A stretch of DNA of 64,000 bases from Streptomyces rubiginosohelvolus (GCF_014649875.1 NZ_BMTW01000016.1:123164-187163); one strand, 5' to 3'; positions 1 to 8,817 are shown, numbered from the stretch's first letter. Program-made: numbers and translations. Notes: generated by a model not told the origin, from the letters alone.

Positions 1-639
1 GCGGTCCTCGGCGACCTCCACCGGATTGTCGGCGGCGGTGTCCTCCAGGGTGTCCATCAGGCTCAGCCGGTCGCCGCCCTCGCCGCCGACGTGCAGCAGC
101 TCTTCCAGGGCGACCACGTTCGCCAGCGACAACTGGCTGAAAACGGCGTGCAGTTCCTCCAGCGCGATGCCCATCTCCGAGGCGACCTCGGCCTCCGATG
201 GCGTCCGCCGGAACTGTGCCTCCAGCGTGGCGTACGCGCGCTCCACGTTCCGCGCCTTCTGCCGGACGGACCGCGGGATCCAGTCCAGGGCCCGGAGTTC
301 GTCGATCATCGCGCCGCGGATCCGGGTGATCGCGTACGTCTCGAACTTGATGGCCCGCTCGATGTCGAACTTCTCGATGGCGTCGATCAGTCCGAAGACC
401 CCGGAGGAGACGAAGTCGGCCTGCTCGACGTTGGAGGGCAGCCCCACGCTCACCCGGCCCGCGACGTACTTCACGAGCGGCGAGTAGTGCAGGATCAGCT
501 GTTCCCGCAGCCGCTCGTCGCCCGTGGTCTTGTAGGAACGCCACAACTCGTCGAGGGAGGAGGGAGCGGGAGGGCGCACAGTGCCACGCGCAACCGGTGG
601 TTTCGCCGCGCGGTCAGACCCGGAGGTGTGCTGGGGCAT
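1..639 (-). CDS. whiG: RNA polymerase sigma factor WhiG (partial, C-terminus outside window)
   Basis: FliA-like sigma factor that in Streptomyces commits aerial hyphae to sporulation. The visible 213 codons start at an ATG at 639 with AAGG six bases upstream and run off the left edge. They include the conserved region 2 core (FETYAITRIRGAMIDELR) followed by WIPRSVRQKARNVE at the start of region 3. Sigma region 4 lies beyond the window, as expected for a protein of about 280 residues. The start of the gene is separated from dprA by 254 bases with no other gene, which should hold its promoter. Identification rests on the motif content and the dprA neighbourhood typical of Streptomyces. Confidence 0.93.
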   Translation of the reverse strand, partial: MPQHTSGSDRAAKPPVARGTVRPPAPSSLDELWRSYKTTGDERLREQLILHYSPLVKYVAGRVSVGLPSNVEQADFVSSGVFGLIDAIEKFDIERAIKFETYAITRIRGAMIDELRALDWIPRSVRQKARNVERAYATLEAQFRRTPSEAEVASEMGIALEELHAVFSQLSLANVVALEELLHVGGEGGDRLSLMDTLEDTAADNPVEVAEDR

Positions 640-893
640 GTGGTGCCTTGAGCCGTTCTGCCGTGAAGTGCTGGGGGACTTGTGTCTGAAGCGGAATCCT
701 TGTGAGCGTAGCGTGACTGCGGCGTCGCAGTCCGCGCAGGACGGGAGTTCCCCGCCGCGCGATTGCCGGTCGCCCCTTGCGCCGTCGGCGCCCGTCCGGG
801 ACCGGGGCCGTCGCCGTTGGCGCGGGTCCCGGACAGGTCACCGATCGATCGTGCGAGGTCATCGGCCTTACCTTTTCACCCGAATGCTCCAGG

Positions 894-2363
894 TCAAGTA
901 TCGCCTCGCCGCGCGTCGTCGTTGCGTGCCGAAGGAGGCGTCAACCGCCAGGCGTCGCCTTGGCGTTCGACGAACCCCAGTGAGTGCAGTTCGTACAGTC
1001 GACCGAGCGTTTCGTCGGCCGAGGTCCCCGCGGTGCGCGCGAGGTCACGGGGGTGGGTGACCCCGTGATAGGGGAGCGCGTCGAGGACCCGTGCGGTGAC
1101 CGCGTCCAGGTGGTCCCTGGGCAGCACCGGGCCGCGGCGGGCCGGCGGGAGGTCGCCGATGTCCCCGACCAGCTCGACGATTTCGTCCGCGTCGGTGACG
1201 AGTACGCCCTCGCCGCGCAACAGCTCATGCACCCCTGCCGACAGCCCGCTGGTGGCCGGCCCCGGAACGCCCATCGAGAAGCGGCCGAGCCGTTGTGCCT
1301 GGCGGGCGGTGACCAGCGAGCCGCTGCGGTATTCGGCCTCGACCACGACCGTGCCCCTGGTCAGCGCGGCGATGACGCGGTTGCGCAGGATGAACCGGCT
1401 GCGAGTGGGGTGGGATGACGGTGGCAACTCGGCGACGATCAGGCCCTGTTGGGCCATGCGCCCGAGCAACTCCGCGTGCCCGCGCGGGTAGGTTACATCG
1501 ACACCGCAGGCAAGCACCGCCGTCGTCGCCCCGCCCGCGGCCAGCGCGCCCCGGTGGGCGGCCCCGTCCACCCCGAACGCCGCCCCCGACACCACCACCC
1601 AGCCGCGCTCCGCGAGCCCGGAGCCGAGGGTGGCCGCCATGTGCGCCCCGTACGGGGTGCAGGCCCTCGCCCCGACCACCGCGACCGAGCGCAGGGACCA
1701 CAGCCGCAGGTCGGGCCGCCCCCGCACCCAGAGCCCGACGGGCCGCGCGTCGCCGAGGTCGTCCAGCTGGCTCGGCCACTCCCCGTCGCCCGGGCAGACG
1801 AAGCGCCCGCCCACCGCGGCGACCGCGGCCAGGTCCCGCCTCGGCTCCGTGGCGGCCGCCCGCAGCCGGTAGCCGCCGAGCCGCGCGGCGGTCATGCCCG
1901 GCAGCTTCTCGGCGGAGCCGTCCTCGACGGTGAGCCTCCGCATCAGCTCGACCGGACCGATGAACCGCAGCCACCGCCCGGCACGCTCGTCCCCCGGCTC
2001 CAGCACCCGCGTCAACGCAGCCCTGGCCAACCGCTGGGCGTCGCGGTCCCGGTCCCGCGGCTCCGTACAGAGATCCCGACCCCCGTCACGCTCCCGGCCG
2101 GAGTCGCGTTCCGGGAAGAGTCCGTGCTCCCGCCCGGGGCCGCACTCCGGGGCGAGCCCGTGCGCGGGATCCGGGCCTCGCTCCCGGTCAAGCCCGGGCT
2201 CCCCGCCCCGCCCCGGCCCATGCCCGGGTTCCGGACCCGGGCCGCACTCCCACTCCCGCTCCCCGCCGAGTCCGTGCGCGGGATCCGGTCCGTGCTCCGG
2301 TACCGGGCCGGGCCCTGCCCCGGCGGCCACCCCCCGCCCCTGCTCGCCCATCACCCCGGTCAC
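894..2363 (-). CDS. dprA: DNA-processing protein DprA with expanded low-complexity N-terminus
   Basis: Rossmann-fold protein that loads RecA on single-stranded DNA in transformable bacteria; its role in Streptomyces is unclear. The conserved core is plain: VGARACTPYG, VVSGAAFGVDGAAHRGAL and SRFILRNRVIAALT, with a winged-helix-like C-terminus. I place the start at the GTG at 2363, whose GTGA overlaps the stop of the upstream yifB gene; an ATG at 2351 is equally possible. The oddity is about 100 residues rich in Gly, Pro, Glu, Arg and His between the start and AQRLARAALTRVL, where relatives usually begin. It contains two copies of GPDPAHGL 38 residues apart. Last gene of a yraN-yifB-dprA operon. 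Confidence 0.9.
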   Translation of the reverse strand: MTGVMGEQGRGVAAGAGPGPVPEHGPDPAHGLGGEREWECGPGPEPGHGPGRGGEPGLDRERGPDPAHGLAPECGPGREHGLFPERDSGRERDGGRDLCTEPRDRDRDAQRLARAALTRVLEPGDERAGRWLRFIGPVELMRRLTVEDGSAEKLPGMTAARLGGYRLRAAATEPRRDLAAVAAVGGRFVCPGDGEWPSQLDDLGDARPVGLWVRGRPDLRLWSLRSVAVVGARACTPYGAHMAATLGSGLAERGWVVVSGAAFGVDGAAHRGALAAGGATTAVLACGVDVTYPRGHAELLGRMAQQGLIVAELPPSSHPTRSRFILRNRVIAALTRGTVVVEAEYRSGSLVTARQAQRLGRFSMGVPGPATSGLSAGVHELLRGEGVLVTDADEIVELVGDIGDLPPARRGPVLPRDHLDAVTARVLDALPYHGVTHPRDLARTAGTSADETLGRLYELHSLGFVERQGDAWRLTPPSARNDDARRGDT

Positions 2364-3982
2364 CGCTCCCCCGCCCCCATCGGCACCCCGCGCTGGATGC
2401 CCGTCCGCAGTTCCAGGGCGACCGCCACGTCCGAGGCGTCCGGACGGTCGGCGGCGCGTAGGTCCGCCACCGTCCAGGCCACCCTCAGCACCCGGTCCAA
2501 GCCGCGGGCCGTGAGGATTCCGCGTTCCAGGTCCCGTTCCGCCGCCGCCAGTGCCCCCGGGGCCACCAACAGACGGGTCCGCAGCTCGTGGCCCGGGACC
2601 TCGCTGTTCATGGTCCACGGGGTGCCGGCCAGCCGCTCGGCCGCCCGGGCCCTGGCGTCCCGTACCCGTGCGGCGACGACCTCAGTCGACTCGCCCCGGC
2701 CGCCCTGGCCCAGGAAGTCCGCTCGGTCGACCGGCTCCACCTCGACCCGCAGGTCCACCCGGTCGAGCAGAGGGCCGGACAGCCTCGCCTGGTAGCGGCG
2801 GACCACCGAGGGCGGGCACTCGCAGCCCGCGCCCGTGAGCGTGTGGCGCCCGCAGGGACACGGATTGGCCGCCAGGACCATCAAGAACCGGGCGGGCAGC
2901 CGCACCACCCCCGCCGCCCGCGCGACGACCACATGGCCCGACTCCAGCGGCTGGCGCAGCGCGTCCAGGGCCTTGCCCGAGAATTCGGGGGCCTCGTCGA
3001 GGAAGAGCACGCCTCGGTGGGCGAGCGAGACCGCGCCCGGCCTCGGGATTCCGTTCCCCCCGCCCACCAGGGACTGCATGGTCGCCGAGTGGTGCGGAGC
3101 GCAGTAGGGCGCCCGGGAGACGAGCGGTTCACCCGGGGGGAGGATGCCCGCCACGGAGTGGACCGCCGTCACTTCGAGGGATTCCTGCCGGGTCAGCGGC
3201 GGCAGGACCGCCGACAGCCGCTCGGCCAGCATGGTCTTGCCCGCGCCCGGCGGACCCGAGAGGAGTAAGTGGTGCCCGCCGGCCGCGGCCACCTCCAGCG
3301 CCTGGCGCGGGCGCAGCTGCCCCGCGACGTCCGCCAGGTCCGGCCGGTGCCCGTCGCCCCGCGCGGCGGCCGGTGCGAGCCCCGTACCGAGGCCGGTGCC
3401 GGGGATCATGAGCCCGGCCAGCATGGCGTCGGGGCGACCCTGGCCGTCGGCGGGCTCCTCGGGCACCGGTTCGTCGCACAGGACGGCGATGAGCTGGCGC
3501 AGGCTCCGGACGCCGAGGACCGAGACCCCCGGCACCAGGGCCGCCTCCCCGGCCGTCTGCTCGGGGACGACGACCTGCTCGTACCCCGCTTCGGCCGCCG
3601 CGAGGACCGCGGGCAGCACGCCCCGTACCGGACGGACCCGGCCGTCCAGGCCCAGTTCGCCGATCATCACCACGTCGGCGACCATCGCGGGGTCGATCCG
3701 CTCCGCCGCGCCGAGCACCGCACACGCCACGGCGAGATCGAAACCCGAACCGCTTTTCGGGACGGAGGCCGGGGAGAGCCCGACCGTGAGCTTCTTCTGC
3801 GGCCACTCGGCCCCGGAATTGACGACGGCCGCCCGCACCCGGTCCCGGCTCTCCACCAGGCTCTTGTCCGGCAGCCCGACCAGGGTGAAGGCCGCCACCC
3901 CCGGCTCCAGGTCCGCCTGGACCTCCACCACCACCCCCTCGACGCCGACCAGCGCCACGGAACACGCGCGTGCGAACCCCAT
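2360..3982 (-). CDS. YifB/ComM family Mg-chelatase-like AAA+ ATPase
   Basis: A 540-residue AAA+ ATPase of the ComM/YifB family; ComM in naturally transformable bacteria is a branch-migration helicase that extends integration of incoming DNA. An N-terminal ChlI-like domain is followed by Walker A (GPPGAGKTM, near residue 243), Walker B (LFLDEAPEF, near residue 326) and the C-terminal Mg-chelatase domain with NPCPCG and an RYQARLSGPLLDRVDL stretch. Length is normal for the family. Its ATG overlaps the stop of yraN as ATGA and its own stop overlaps dprA as GTGA, so the three genes are probably translationally coupled. Sitting with dprA suggests a shared role in DNA uptake or recombination. Confidence 0.92.
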   Translation of the reverse strand: MGFARACSVALVGVEGVVVEVQADLEPGVAAFTLVGLPDKSLVESRDRVRAAVVNSGAEWPQKKLTVGLSPASVPKSGSGFDLAVACAVLGAAERIDPAMVADVVMIGELGLDGRVRPVRGVLPAVLAAAEAGYEQVVVPEQTAGEAALVPGVSVLGVRSLRQLIAVLCDEPVPEEPADGQGRPDAMLAGLMIPGTGLGTGLAPAAARGDGHRPDLADVAGQLRPRQALEVAAAGGHHLLLSGPPGAGKTMLAERLSAVLPPLTRQESLEVTAVHSVAGILPPGEPLVSRAPYCAPHHSATMQSLVGGGNGIPRPGAVSLAHRGVLFLDEAPEFSGKALDALRQPLESGHVVVARAAGVVRLPARFLMVLAANPCPCGRHTLTGAGCECPPSVVRRYQARLSGPLLDRVDLRVEVEPVDRADFLGQGGRGESTEVVAARVRDARARAAERLAGTPWTMNSEVPGHELRTRLLVAPGALAAAERDLERGILTARGLDRVLRVAWTVADLRAADRPDASDVAVALELRTGIQRGVPMGAGER

Positions 3983-4341
3983 CAGGACACCCCCCGGGCG
4001 TGCTCCGTGACCGGGGCACCGCGCCGGGGCACGATCACCCCCACCAGATCGATGCGGACCCCGCCGGGCGGTGGCCCGCCGTGCCGCTCCAGCCAGATCT
4101 CGGCGAGCCGCCTCAGCCGGTCCGCCTTGACCGGGCCGACCGCGGCCATGGGGTGTTCGAACCCGTCCGACCTGCGCGTCTTCACCTCGCAGAAGACCAG
4201 CGCGTCCCCGTCCCTGGCCACGATGTCGATCTCTCCGGCGCGACAGCGCCAGTTCCGCCCGACCACCGTCATCCCGGCTTCGGCCAGCAGCCGGGCCGCC
4301 AGATCCTCGCCGTACCGCCCGAGTGCCCCCCGTGCGTTCAT
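3982..4341 (-). CDS. YraN family (UPF0102) nuclease-fold protein
   Basis: A 119-residue protein of the YraN/UPF0102 family, which has a restriction-endonuclease-like fold. The core acidic motif is visible: RAGEIDIVARDGDALVFCEVK, that is the ExD...ExK arrangement of PD-(D/E)XK nucleases. The start is set at the ATG at 4341 (NARGALGRYGEDLAA), which gives the usual family length; the frame stays open upstream but that part has no family resemblance. The stop overlaps the yifB start (ATGA). The function is not established; neighbours yifB and dprA hint at DNA processing. A hairpin at 4421-4450 separates it from the DUF2469 gene, so it probably has its own promoter within 4342-4420 or nearby. Confidence 0.88.
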   Translation of the reverse strand: MNARGALGRYGEDLAARLLAEAGMTVVGRNWRCRAGEIDIVARDGDALVFCEVKTRRSDGFEHPMAAVGPVKADRLRRLAEIWLERHGGPPPGGVRIDLVGVIVPRRGAPVTEHARGVS

Positions 4342-4420
4342 GTCGGCACCACCTCCGGCACCGACTGTGACCCGGCCCGCCGAAAGATGTGGATCTTGGT
4401 GGACAACTCCGCGGATGTGG

Positions 4421-4450
4421 AAAACCCGGCCACCCACACGGGTGACCGGG
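4421..4450 (-). terminator. Rho-independent terminator after the DUF2469 gene
   Basis: Read on the minus strand, an 11-bp stem (one G-U pair) with a four-base loop is followed directly by TTTT. It lies about 60 bases past the DUF2469 stop and upstream of yraN, so it should end the sip/Nudix/DUF2469 transcript. Confidence 0.75.
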
Positions 4451-4511
4451 CTTCTCCTTGCGACGTGCGACGCACGTGTCGGCGGCCCCGGCTCCATGGG
4501 GCCGCGCGGGG

Positions 4512-4820
4512 TCAGCCTCCCGGAAGTTCCAGATCGCTCTTGTTGAGCTCTTCGATGTTGACGTCCTTGAAGGTCAGCACGCGGACCTGCTTGACGAACC
4601 TGGCAGGCCGGTACATGTCCCAGACCCAGGCGTCCGCCATGGACACCTCGAAGAAAACCTCACCCTGGACGGAGTGCACCTGCATCTCGTAGTCGTTGGT
4701 GAGGTAGAAGCGCCGTTCGGTCTCGATCACATATTTGAACAGACCGACGACATCGCGGTACTCCCGGTAGAGCTTCAGCTCCATCTCGGTCTCGTACTTT
4801 TCGAGGTCCTCGGCGCTCAT
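4512..4820 (-). CDS. DUF2469 domain protein
   Basis: A 102-residue actinobacterial protein of the DUF2469 family, function unknown. The start is the ATG at 4820 (SAEDLEKYETEMELKLYREY), which gives the standard family length; the reading frame is open further upstream through the Nudix gene but without meaning. The protein is acidic with aromatic-rich strands (YVIETERRFYLTNDYEMQVH) and no membrane segment or signal peptide. It lies 64 bases downstream of the Nudix gene and is followed by a strong terminator, so it is probably the last gene of a sipZ-Nudix-DUF2469 transcript. Nothing in the sequence reveals a catalytic function. Confidence 0.9.
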   Translation of the reverse strand: MSAEDLEKYETEMELKLYREYRDVVGLFKYVIETERRFYLTNDYEMQVHSVQGEVFFEVSMADAWVWDMYRPARFVKQVRVLTFKDVNIEELNKSDLELPGG

Positions 4821-4884
4821 GGCATGTTTCCCCTTCAGCCGTGCGTGCCCCCATTGTGCGTCAGCCTTCGGCACCCCTGGACGA

Positions 4885-5373
4885 TTAGACGATTTCGGGG
4901 GCCAGAACCAGCGGATCACGCGGGGGACCCTCGTCGAGGAGCGTGCGCAGCAGCTCGGCGAGTCTGGTCGGGTACACCGTCTCACGCGTCGCGAGAAGTT
5001 CGGCGGAAGTCCACCACCGCAGACCGGCGACGCTGCGCAGTTCCAGGTCGGTGAGGCCCTGCGGGGCGGTCGCGGTCTGCGTCGTACGGGCGAGGTAGTA
5101 CCACTCGTCCTGGTCCCAGCGGCGCCCGTCGAACGGGAAGGAGCAGATCCGGGTCCACAGCAGCGGGCCCAGCTCGATGTCCGTGATCCCGGTCTCCTCG
5201 GCGAGCTCCCGGCGGGCCGCCTGCTCCCGGGTCTCGTCGCCCTCCAGGCCGCCGCCCGGGGTGAACCACCAGGTGTCGGCCGGATCATCCGGTTCATGGC
5301 CGTGGAGCAGCAGGACGCGGTCGTCGGGGTCCAGAAGGACCACCCGGGCGACCTTGCGGGCTCCGGAGGTCAC
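4885..5373 (-). CDS. Nudix hydrolase (MutT-like)
   Basis: A 162-residue Nudix hydrolase. The Nudix box GX5EX7REUXEEXGU is intact at residues 41-63: GGLEGDE, then RELAEETGI. The Glu residues there bind the metal used to hydrolyse a nucleoside diphosphate linked to another moiety; the substrate cannot be read from the sequence. The start is a GTG at 5373 whose GTGA overlaps the stop of the signal peptidase gene upstream, which implies coupled translation. No membrane segments. Its presence in a secretion operon is typical of Streptomyces and has no evident functional reason. Confidence 0.92.
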   Translation of the reverse strand: MTSGARKVARVVLLDPDDRVLLLHGHEPDDPADTWWFTPGGGLEGDETREQAARRELAEETGITDIELGPLLWTRICSFPFDGRRWDQDEWYYLARTTQTATAPQGLTDLELRSVAGLRWWTSAELLATRETVYPTRLAELLRTLLDEGPPRDPLVLAPEIV

Positions 5374-6128
5374 CGGGCCCCTCCGGCAGGCGCCCTCCGG
5401 CGGCCCAGGCGCGCCGCCACAGGCCCGTACACCGCCCCGCCGAGGATCAGGGCGACCCCCACCAGGATCGCGCCCAGTTGGAGCGGCAGGGGCCCGGCGG
5501 CGGACACCCCGCCGGGCAGCGCGGCGAACGAGGAGGGCCGGTCGATCATGCCGTCCATCGGCCAGGCCACCGCATCCACCCGGGCCTGGACGGCGCTCAG
5601 CGGTACGGAGCCCTGGCCGGCGTCCTGGAGGTGGACCCGGGAGTCCAGGGAGGTGGCCCGTTCGTCGCCGAGGAGGAAGATCTTGCCCTTCGGCACGGTG
5701 GCGGAGAATTCCTGGGGCGAGGCGGGGGCCCCCTTGCCGCCGGCGGCCGTCGGGCCCTGCTCGACGTACGGCTCGTCGACGGGGGTCCCGTTGACGGTGA
5801 GGCGGCCGTCCTTGCCGCAGCAGGCCACCTTGTCGCCGCCGATCCCGACGACGCGCTTCACCATCGGTGTGGCGGCCCAGACCTCGTCGGTGAAGACCAC
5901 CACGTCACCGCGCCGGACGTCGGCCCCGTCTATCCGCTCGGCGAGCACCCGGTCGCCGGGGTTCACCGTCGGGGCCATGGAGTCGGTCGGGATCGTGTAC
6001 GGCTGGTAGACCACCGCCGCCCAGGCGAAACCGCCGAGGAAGAGCACACAGCCGACGGCCACGGCGAGGCCCGACACCATGGCGCCGAGCCGGCCGCGGC
6101 CGTCTTTCGCGTTTCCTGTACCGCTCAT
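5370..6128 (-). CDS. sipZ: Type I signal peptidase (SipZ-like)
   Basis: A 252-residue membrane-bound type I signal peptidase that cuts signal peptides from exported proteins on the outer face of the membrane. An N-terminal membrane segment (residues 17-40) precedes the catalytic serine in YTIPTDSM (Ser50) and the general-base lysine in MVKRVVGIGGD (Lys91); FLLGDERATSLDSR is the conserved box E. A second, C-terminal hydrophobic segment (around residues 217-240) is present, as in several Streptomyces Sip proteins. It is the gene nearest the Nudix hydrolase, which is the position I associate with sipZ; the assignment among the four paralogues is by order, not alignment. A 50-base gap separates it from sipY. 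Confidence 0.88.
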   Translation of the reverse strand: MSGTGNAKDGRGRLGAMVSGLAVAVGCVLFLGGFAWAAVVYQPYTIPTDSMAPTVNPGDRVLAERIDGADVRRGDVVVFTDEVWAATPMVKRVVGIGGDKVACCGKDGRLTVNGTPVDEPYVEQGPTAAGGKGAPASPQEFSATVPKGKIFLLGDERATSLDSRVHLQDAGQGSVPLSAVQARVDAVAWPMDGMIDRPSSFAALPGGVSAAGPLPLQLGAILVGVALILGGAVYGPVAARLGRRRAPAGGAR

Positions 6129-6178
6129 CCCAGCGCTCCCCCGTCGGAGATCGACAATCGCTGATCCGAGTCGGCACC

Positions 6179-7090
6179 CTACCCGGCGGTACGCCGGGCG
6201 GTCAGCCTCCGGCGGCGCCACAACACGAGGGGCACCGCTCCGGCTACACCCAGTGCCGCCGGAGCCATCGCGGCGGCCGCGTTCAGACCGGGCTGGTCGA
6301 AGGTGTCGGGGACCGGAAGGGTCGCCCAGCGGCTGAGCGGCCAGGCGACGACGATCGCGCGGCCGACGACCTCTTCGTTGGAGACCGTGCCCTGCCCCGG
6401 GAGCTCCTGGTGGTAGCGCGAGTCCAGGGAGTTCTGCCGGTGGTCGCCCATGACGAAGATCCGGCCCTCGGGCACCTTGATCGGGCCGAAGGGCTTGTCG
6501 TTGCACGGGGTGTTCCCCGGGAAGATGAACGACTTCTCGTCGAGGCTCTTCCCGTTGACCGTGACCGGGCCGTTCTCCTTGCACTCCACGGTGTCGCCGC
6601 CGACCGCGATGACCCGCTTGATCAGGTCCTTCTCCTCGGAGGACGGCATCAGGCCGATGAAGCTCAGGAACTTCTGCACCGCGTTGGGCTCCGGGGTCAC
6701 GGTGTCCTCGAGCCAGCCGCCCGGGTCGTGGAACACCACGACCTCGCCGCGCTCCGGCTCCGAGCCGAACCACGGGGTCAGCTTGTCGACCAGCACCCGG
6801 TCGCCCCGCTGCAGGGTGTTCTGCATGGAGTCCGAGGGGATCGAGAACGCCTGGACCAGGAACGTCTTGATCAGCAGCGCCAGGATCAGGGCGATACCGA
6901 CGAGCAGCGGCAGCTCCACCCAGAAGGACCGCTGCTTCTTGCCCTTCGGGGGCGTGCCGCCGCCCGTGGCGTCGCCCTCACCCTCCGGCGGGACCGCCGC
7001 CCCGCCCGCGGGAGACTCGTCGCGCTCCGGCCGGTCCTCGGGTTCGTCGTGTCCGGATCGTGCGCCGACCGCCAAATCCCCCACATCCAC
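6179..7090 (-). CDS. sipY: Type I signal peptidase (SipY-like)
   Basis: A 303-residue type I signal peptidase. About 50 polar, acidic residues at the N-terminus precede a membrane segment (residues 58-75), the catalytic serine in FSIPSDSM (Ser88) and the lysine in LIKRVIAVGGD (Lys158). Box E is FVMGDHRQNSLDSR. A hydrophobic stretch near residue 275 and an Arg-rich end give a second C-terminal anchor. The first 113 bases overlap the 3' end of sipX in another frame if the start at 7090 is right; the overlapped part encodes only the disordered N-terminal tail, so an internal start cannot be excluded. Together with its three neighbours it forms the multi-peptidase set known from S. lividans. Confidence 0.9.
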   Translation of the reverse strand: MDVGDLAVGARSGHDEPEDRPERDESPAGGAAVPPEGEGDATGGGTPPKGKKQRSFWVELPLLVGIALILALLIKTFLVQAFSIPSDSMQNTLQRGDRVLVDKLTPWFGSEPERGEVVVFHDPGGWLEDTVTPEPNAVQKFLSFIGLMPSSEEKDLIKRVIAVGGDTVECKENGPVTVNGKSLDEKSFIFPGNTPCNDKPFGPIKVPEGRIFVMGDHRQNSLDSRYHQELPGQGTVSNEEVVGRAIVVAWPLSRWATLPVPDTFDQPGLNAAAAMAPAALGVAGAVPLVLWRRRRLTARRTAG

Positions 7091-8054
7091 TCCTCAATAC
7101 GTGCCACTGCCCGCGCCCCATCAGACGCAGGCCCACCACTCCCATAACGAGCGGGAGTTCCGCAGGGGTCGGGAGCCGGACCATTCCATCGCGATCCGGA
7201 GGTGCCACACTATTCGACCGGGCCGGAACCGCCGCCTCCGATGCTCGCGAGTCCGGGACCGCGCGGAAGGCGTCGCGCTCCTCCAGGGTGCTCCAGTGGC
7301 CGAACGGCCAGGCGATCACGACGGCCCGTCCCACGACCTCCTCCTCGGCGACCGTGCCCCGGCCGGGTTCGTCGAGGTGGAAGCGGGAGTCGGCGGAGTC
7401 GGACCGGTGGTCCCCCATCACGAAGAGCCGCCCCTCGGGGACCTTCACCTCGAACGAGATGGTCGAGGGCCGGTCGTCGGGGTGCAGGTACGTCTCGGCC
7501 AGCGGTACGCCGTTGACGGTGACCCGGCCGTCCTCGCCGCAGCACTTCACGGTGTCGCCGCCGACCGCGATGACCCGCTTGATCAGGTCCTGCTCGTCGT
7601 CGGACGGCAGCAGCCCGATGAAGGTCAGCAGCTCGGTGGCCTGCTTGACGCCGATCGGCGGGTCCTTCTTCTCCCCGGGGTTCTCCTGCTGGAGCCAGCC
7701 GCCGGGGTCCTTGAAGACCACGACGTCGCCGCGCTGCGGCTTCGATCCGAACCACGGGGTCAGCTTGTCCACGAGCACCCGGTCGCCGATCCGGATGGTC
7801 TGTTCCATCGACCCGGACGGGATGACGAACGCCTGGACCAGGAACGTCTTCAGCACGAGCGCGATCAGCAGCGCCACGACGACGAGGACGGGTATCTCCT
7901 TCACCGCGGACCTGCGGCGCTTGCGCCGGACCTTCTTGGCGAGCTTGCGGCGCTCCGCCCGGGTGGGCAGCGAGCGGGGCGCGGTCGGCCTGGTCCCGGT
8001 CGGCAGGGACGCGCGGGGGTCGGATGCGCCGCGCGGGCGTCCGCGGTTACCCAT
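6978..8054 (-). CDS. sipX: Type I signal peptidase (SipX-like)
   Basis: A 358-residue type I signal peptidase. A strongly basic cytoplasmic tail (AERRKLAKKVRRKRRR, residues 33-48) leads into a membrane segment (54-70), then the catalytic serine in FVIPSGSM (Ser82) and lysine in LIKRVIAVGGD (Lys159); box E is FVMGDHRSDSADSR. The C-terminal 60 residues are Arg/Gly-rich and overlap the start of sipY by 113 bases. The start is the ATG at 8054, eight bases inside the 3' end of sipW, which fits coupled translation. SipX and SipY are close paralogues (shared DRVLVDKLTPWFGS), which points to a tandem duplication. Confidence 0.9.
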   Translation of the reverse strand: MGNRGRPRGASDPRASLPTGTRPTAPRSLPTRAERRKLAKKVRRKRRRSAVKEIPVLVVVALLIALVLKTFLVQAFVIPSGSMEQTIRIGDRVLVDKLTPWFGSKPQRGDVVVFKDPGGWLQQENPGEKKDPPIGVKQATELLTFIGLLPSDDEQDLIKRVIAVGGDTVKCCGEDGRVTVNGVPLAETYLHPDDRPSTISFEVKVPEGRLFVMGDHRSDSADSRFHLDEPGRGTVAEEEVVGRAVVIAWPFGHWSTLEERDAFRAVPDSRASEAAVPARSNSVAPPDRDGMVRLPTPAELPLVMGVVGLRLMGRGQWHVLRSGCGGFGGRRTIRTRRTRGPAGARRVSRGRGGGPAGG

Positions 8055-8817
8055 GCGCCGCGCCAGGCGCCCGTACGTCACCGAAGGCGCCGGTCCCGGT
8101 CAGCGAGCCGACCCGGGCGGGCGGCCAGCCCAGCCAGTCCACCCGGCCGGTCACCCGCTCGACGGGGACCATCCCGCCGCCGGGCGATCCGAGGTGGTCC
8201 CGGGAGTCGCTGGAGCGGCTGCGGTGGTCGCCCATCATCCACAGGGTGCCGGCGGACACCACGATGTCGAAGGGCACCCGGGAAGCGGTGTCACCGGGGT
8301 ACAGATACGGCTCGTCCACCACGGTGCCGTTGACCGCGAGCCTCCCCTGCTTGTCGCAGCAGACGACGCGGTCCCCGCCCACGCCCACCACCCGCTTCAC
8401 GAAGTCGGTGTCGGCGGGCTCCGCGAGCCCCAGGGAGGCCGCCGCCCCGCGCACCAGCCCGGCCAGGGGGTTCGCGTCGAGGTCCTCCCGTACGAACGAT
8501 CCTGTGCCGTCGAAGACCACCACGTCGCCGCGCTCGGGCTCGGCGCCGAAACGGTACGCCAGCTTGTTCACGAGCACCCGGTCGCCGACCTGCAGCGTGG
8601 GTTCCATCGAGCGGCTGGGGATCAGGAAGGGCTGGACCACGTAGGAGCTGAACAGCAGCAGGGCGACGGTGGCCAGGACCGCCCCGGCGAGCACCCGCCG
8701 CCAGGACAGTACGGAGGCGAGGCGGGCCCGCGTACGCGAAAAGCGCGACCTCTCCCCGGACCCCGCGTCGGGTTCCGAGGAGCGGTCGCGCTCCGAGTGC
8801 TGTGCTTGCGTGTCCAT
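8047..8817 (-). CDS. sipW: Type I signal peptidase (SipW-like)
   Basis: A 256-residue type I signal peptidase, first of the four tandem sip genes. A polar N-terminus is followed by one membrane segment (residues 42-60), the catalytic serine in FLIPSRSM (Ser70), and the lysine in FVKRVVGVGGD (Lys141); box E is WMMGDHRSRSSDSR. Unlike SipY and SipZ it has no clear C-terminal membrane segment. It overlaps sipX by eight bases. It follows rplS by 66 bases without an obvious terminator, so read-through from the ribosomal protein gene is possible. The gene letter is assigned by order. Confidence 0.9.
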   Translation of the reverse strand: MDTQAQHSERDRSSEPDAGSGERSRFSRTRARLASVLSWRRVLAGAVLATVALLLFSSYVVQPFLIPSRSMEPTLQVGDRVLVNKLAYRFGAEPERGDVVVFDGTGSFVREDLDANPLAGLVRGAAASLGLAEPADTDFVKRVVGVGGDRVVCCDKQGRLAVNGTVVDEPYLYPGDTASRVPFDIVVSAGTLWMMGDHRSRSSDSRDHLGSPGGGMVPVERVTGRVDWLGWPPARVGSLTGTGAFGDVRAPGAAHG

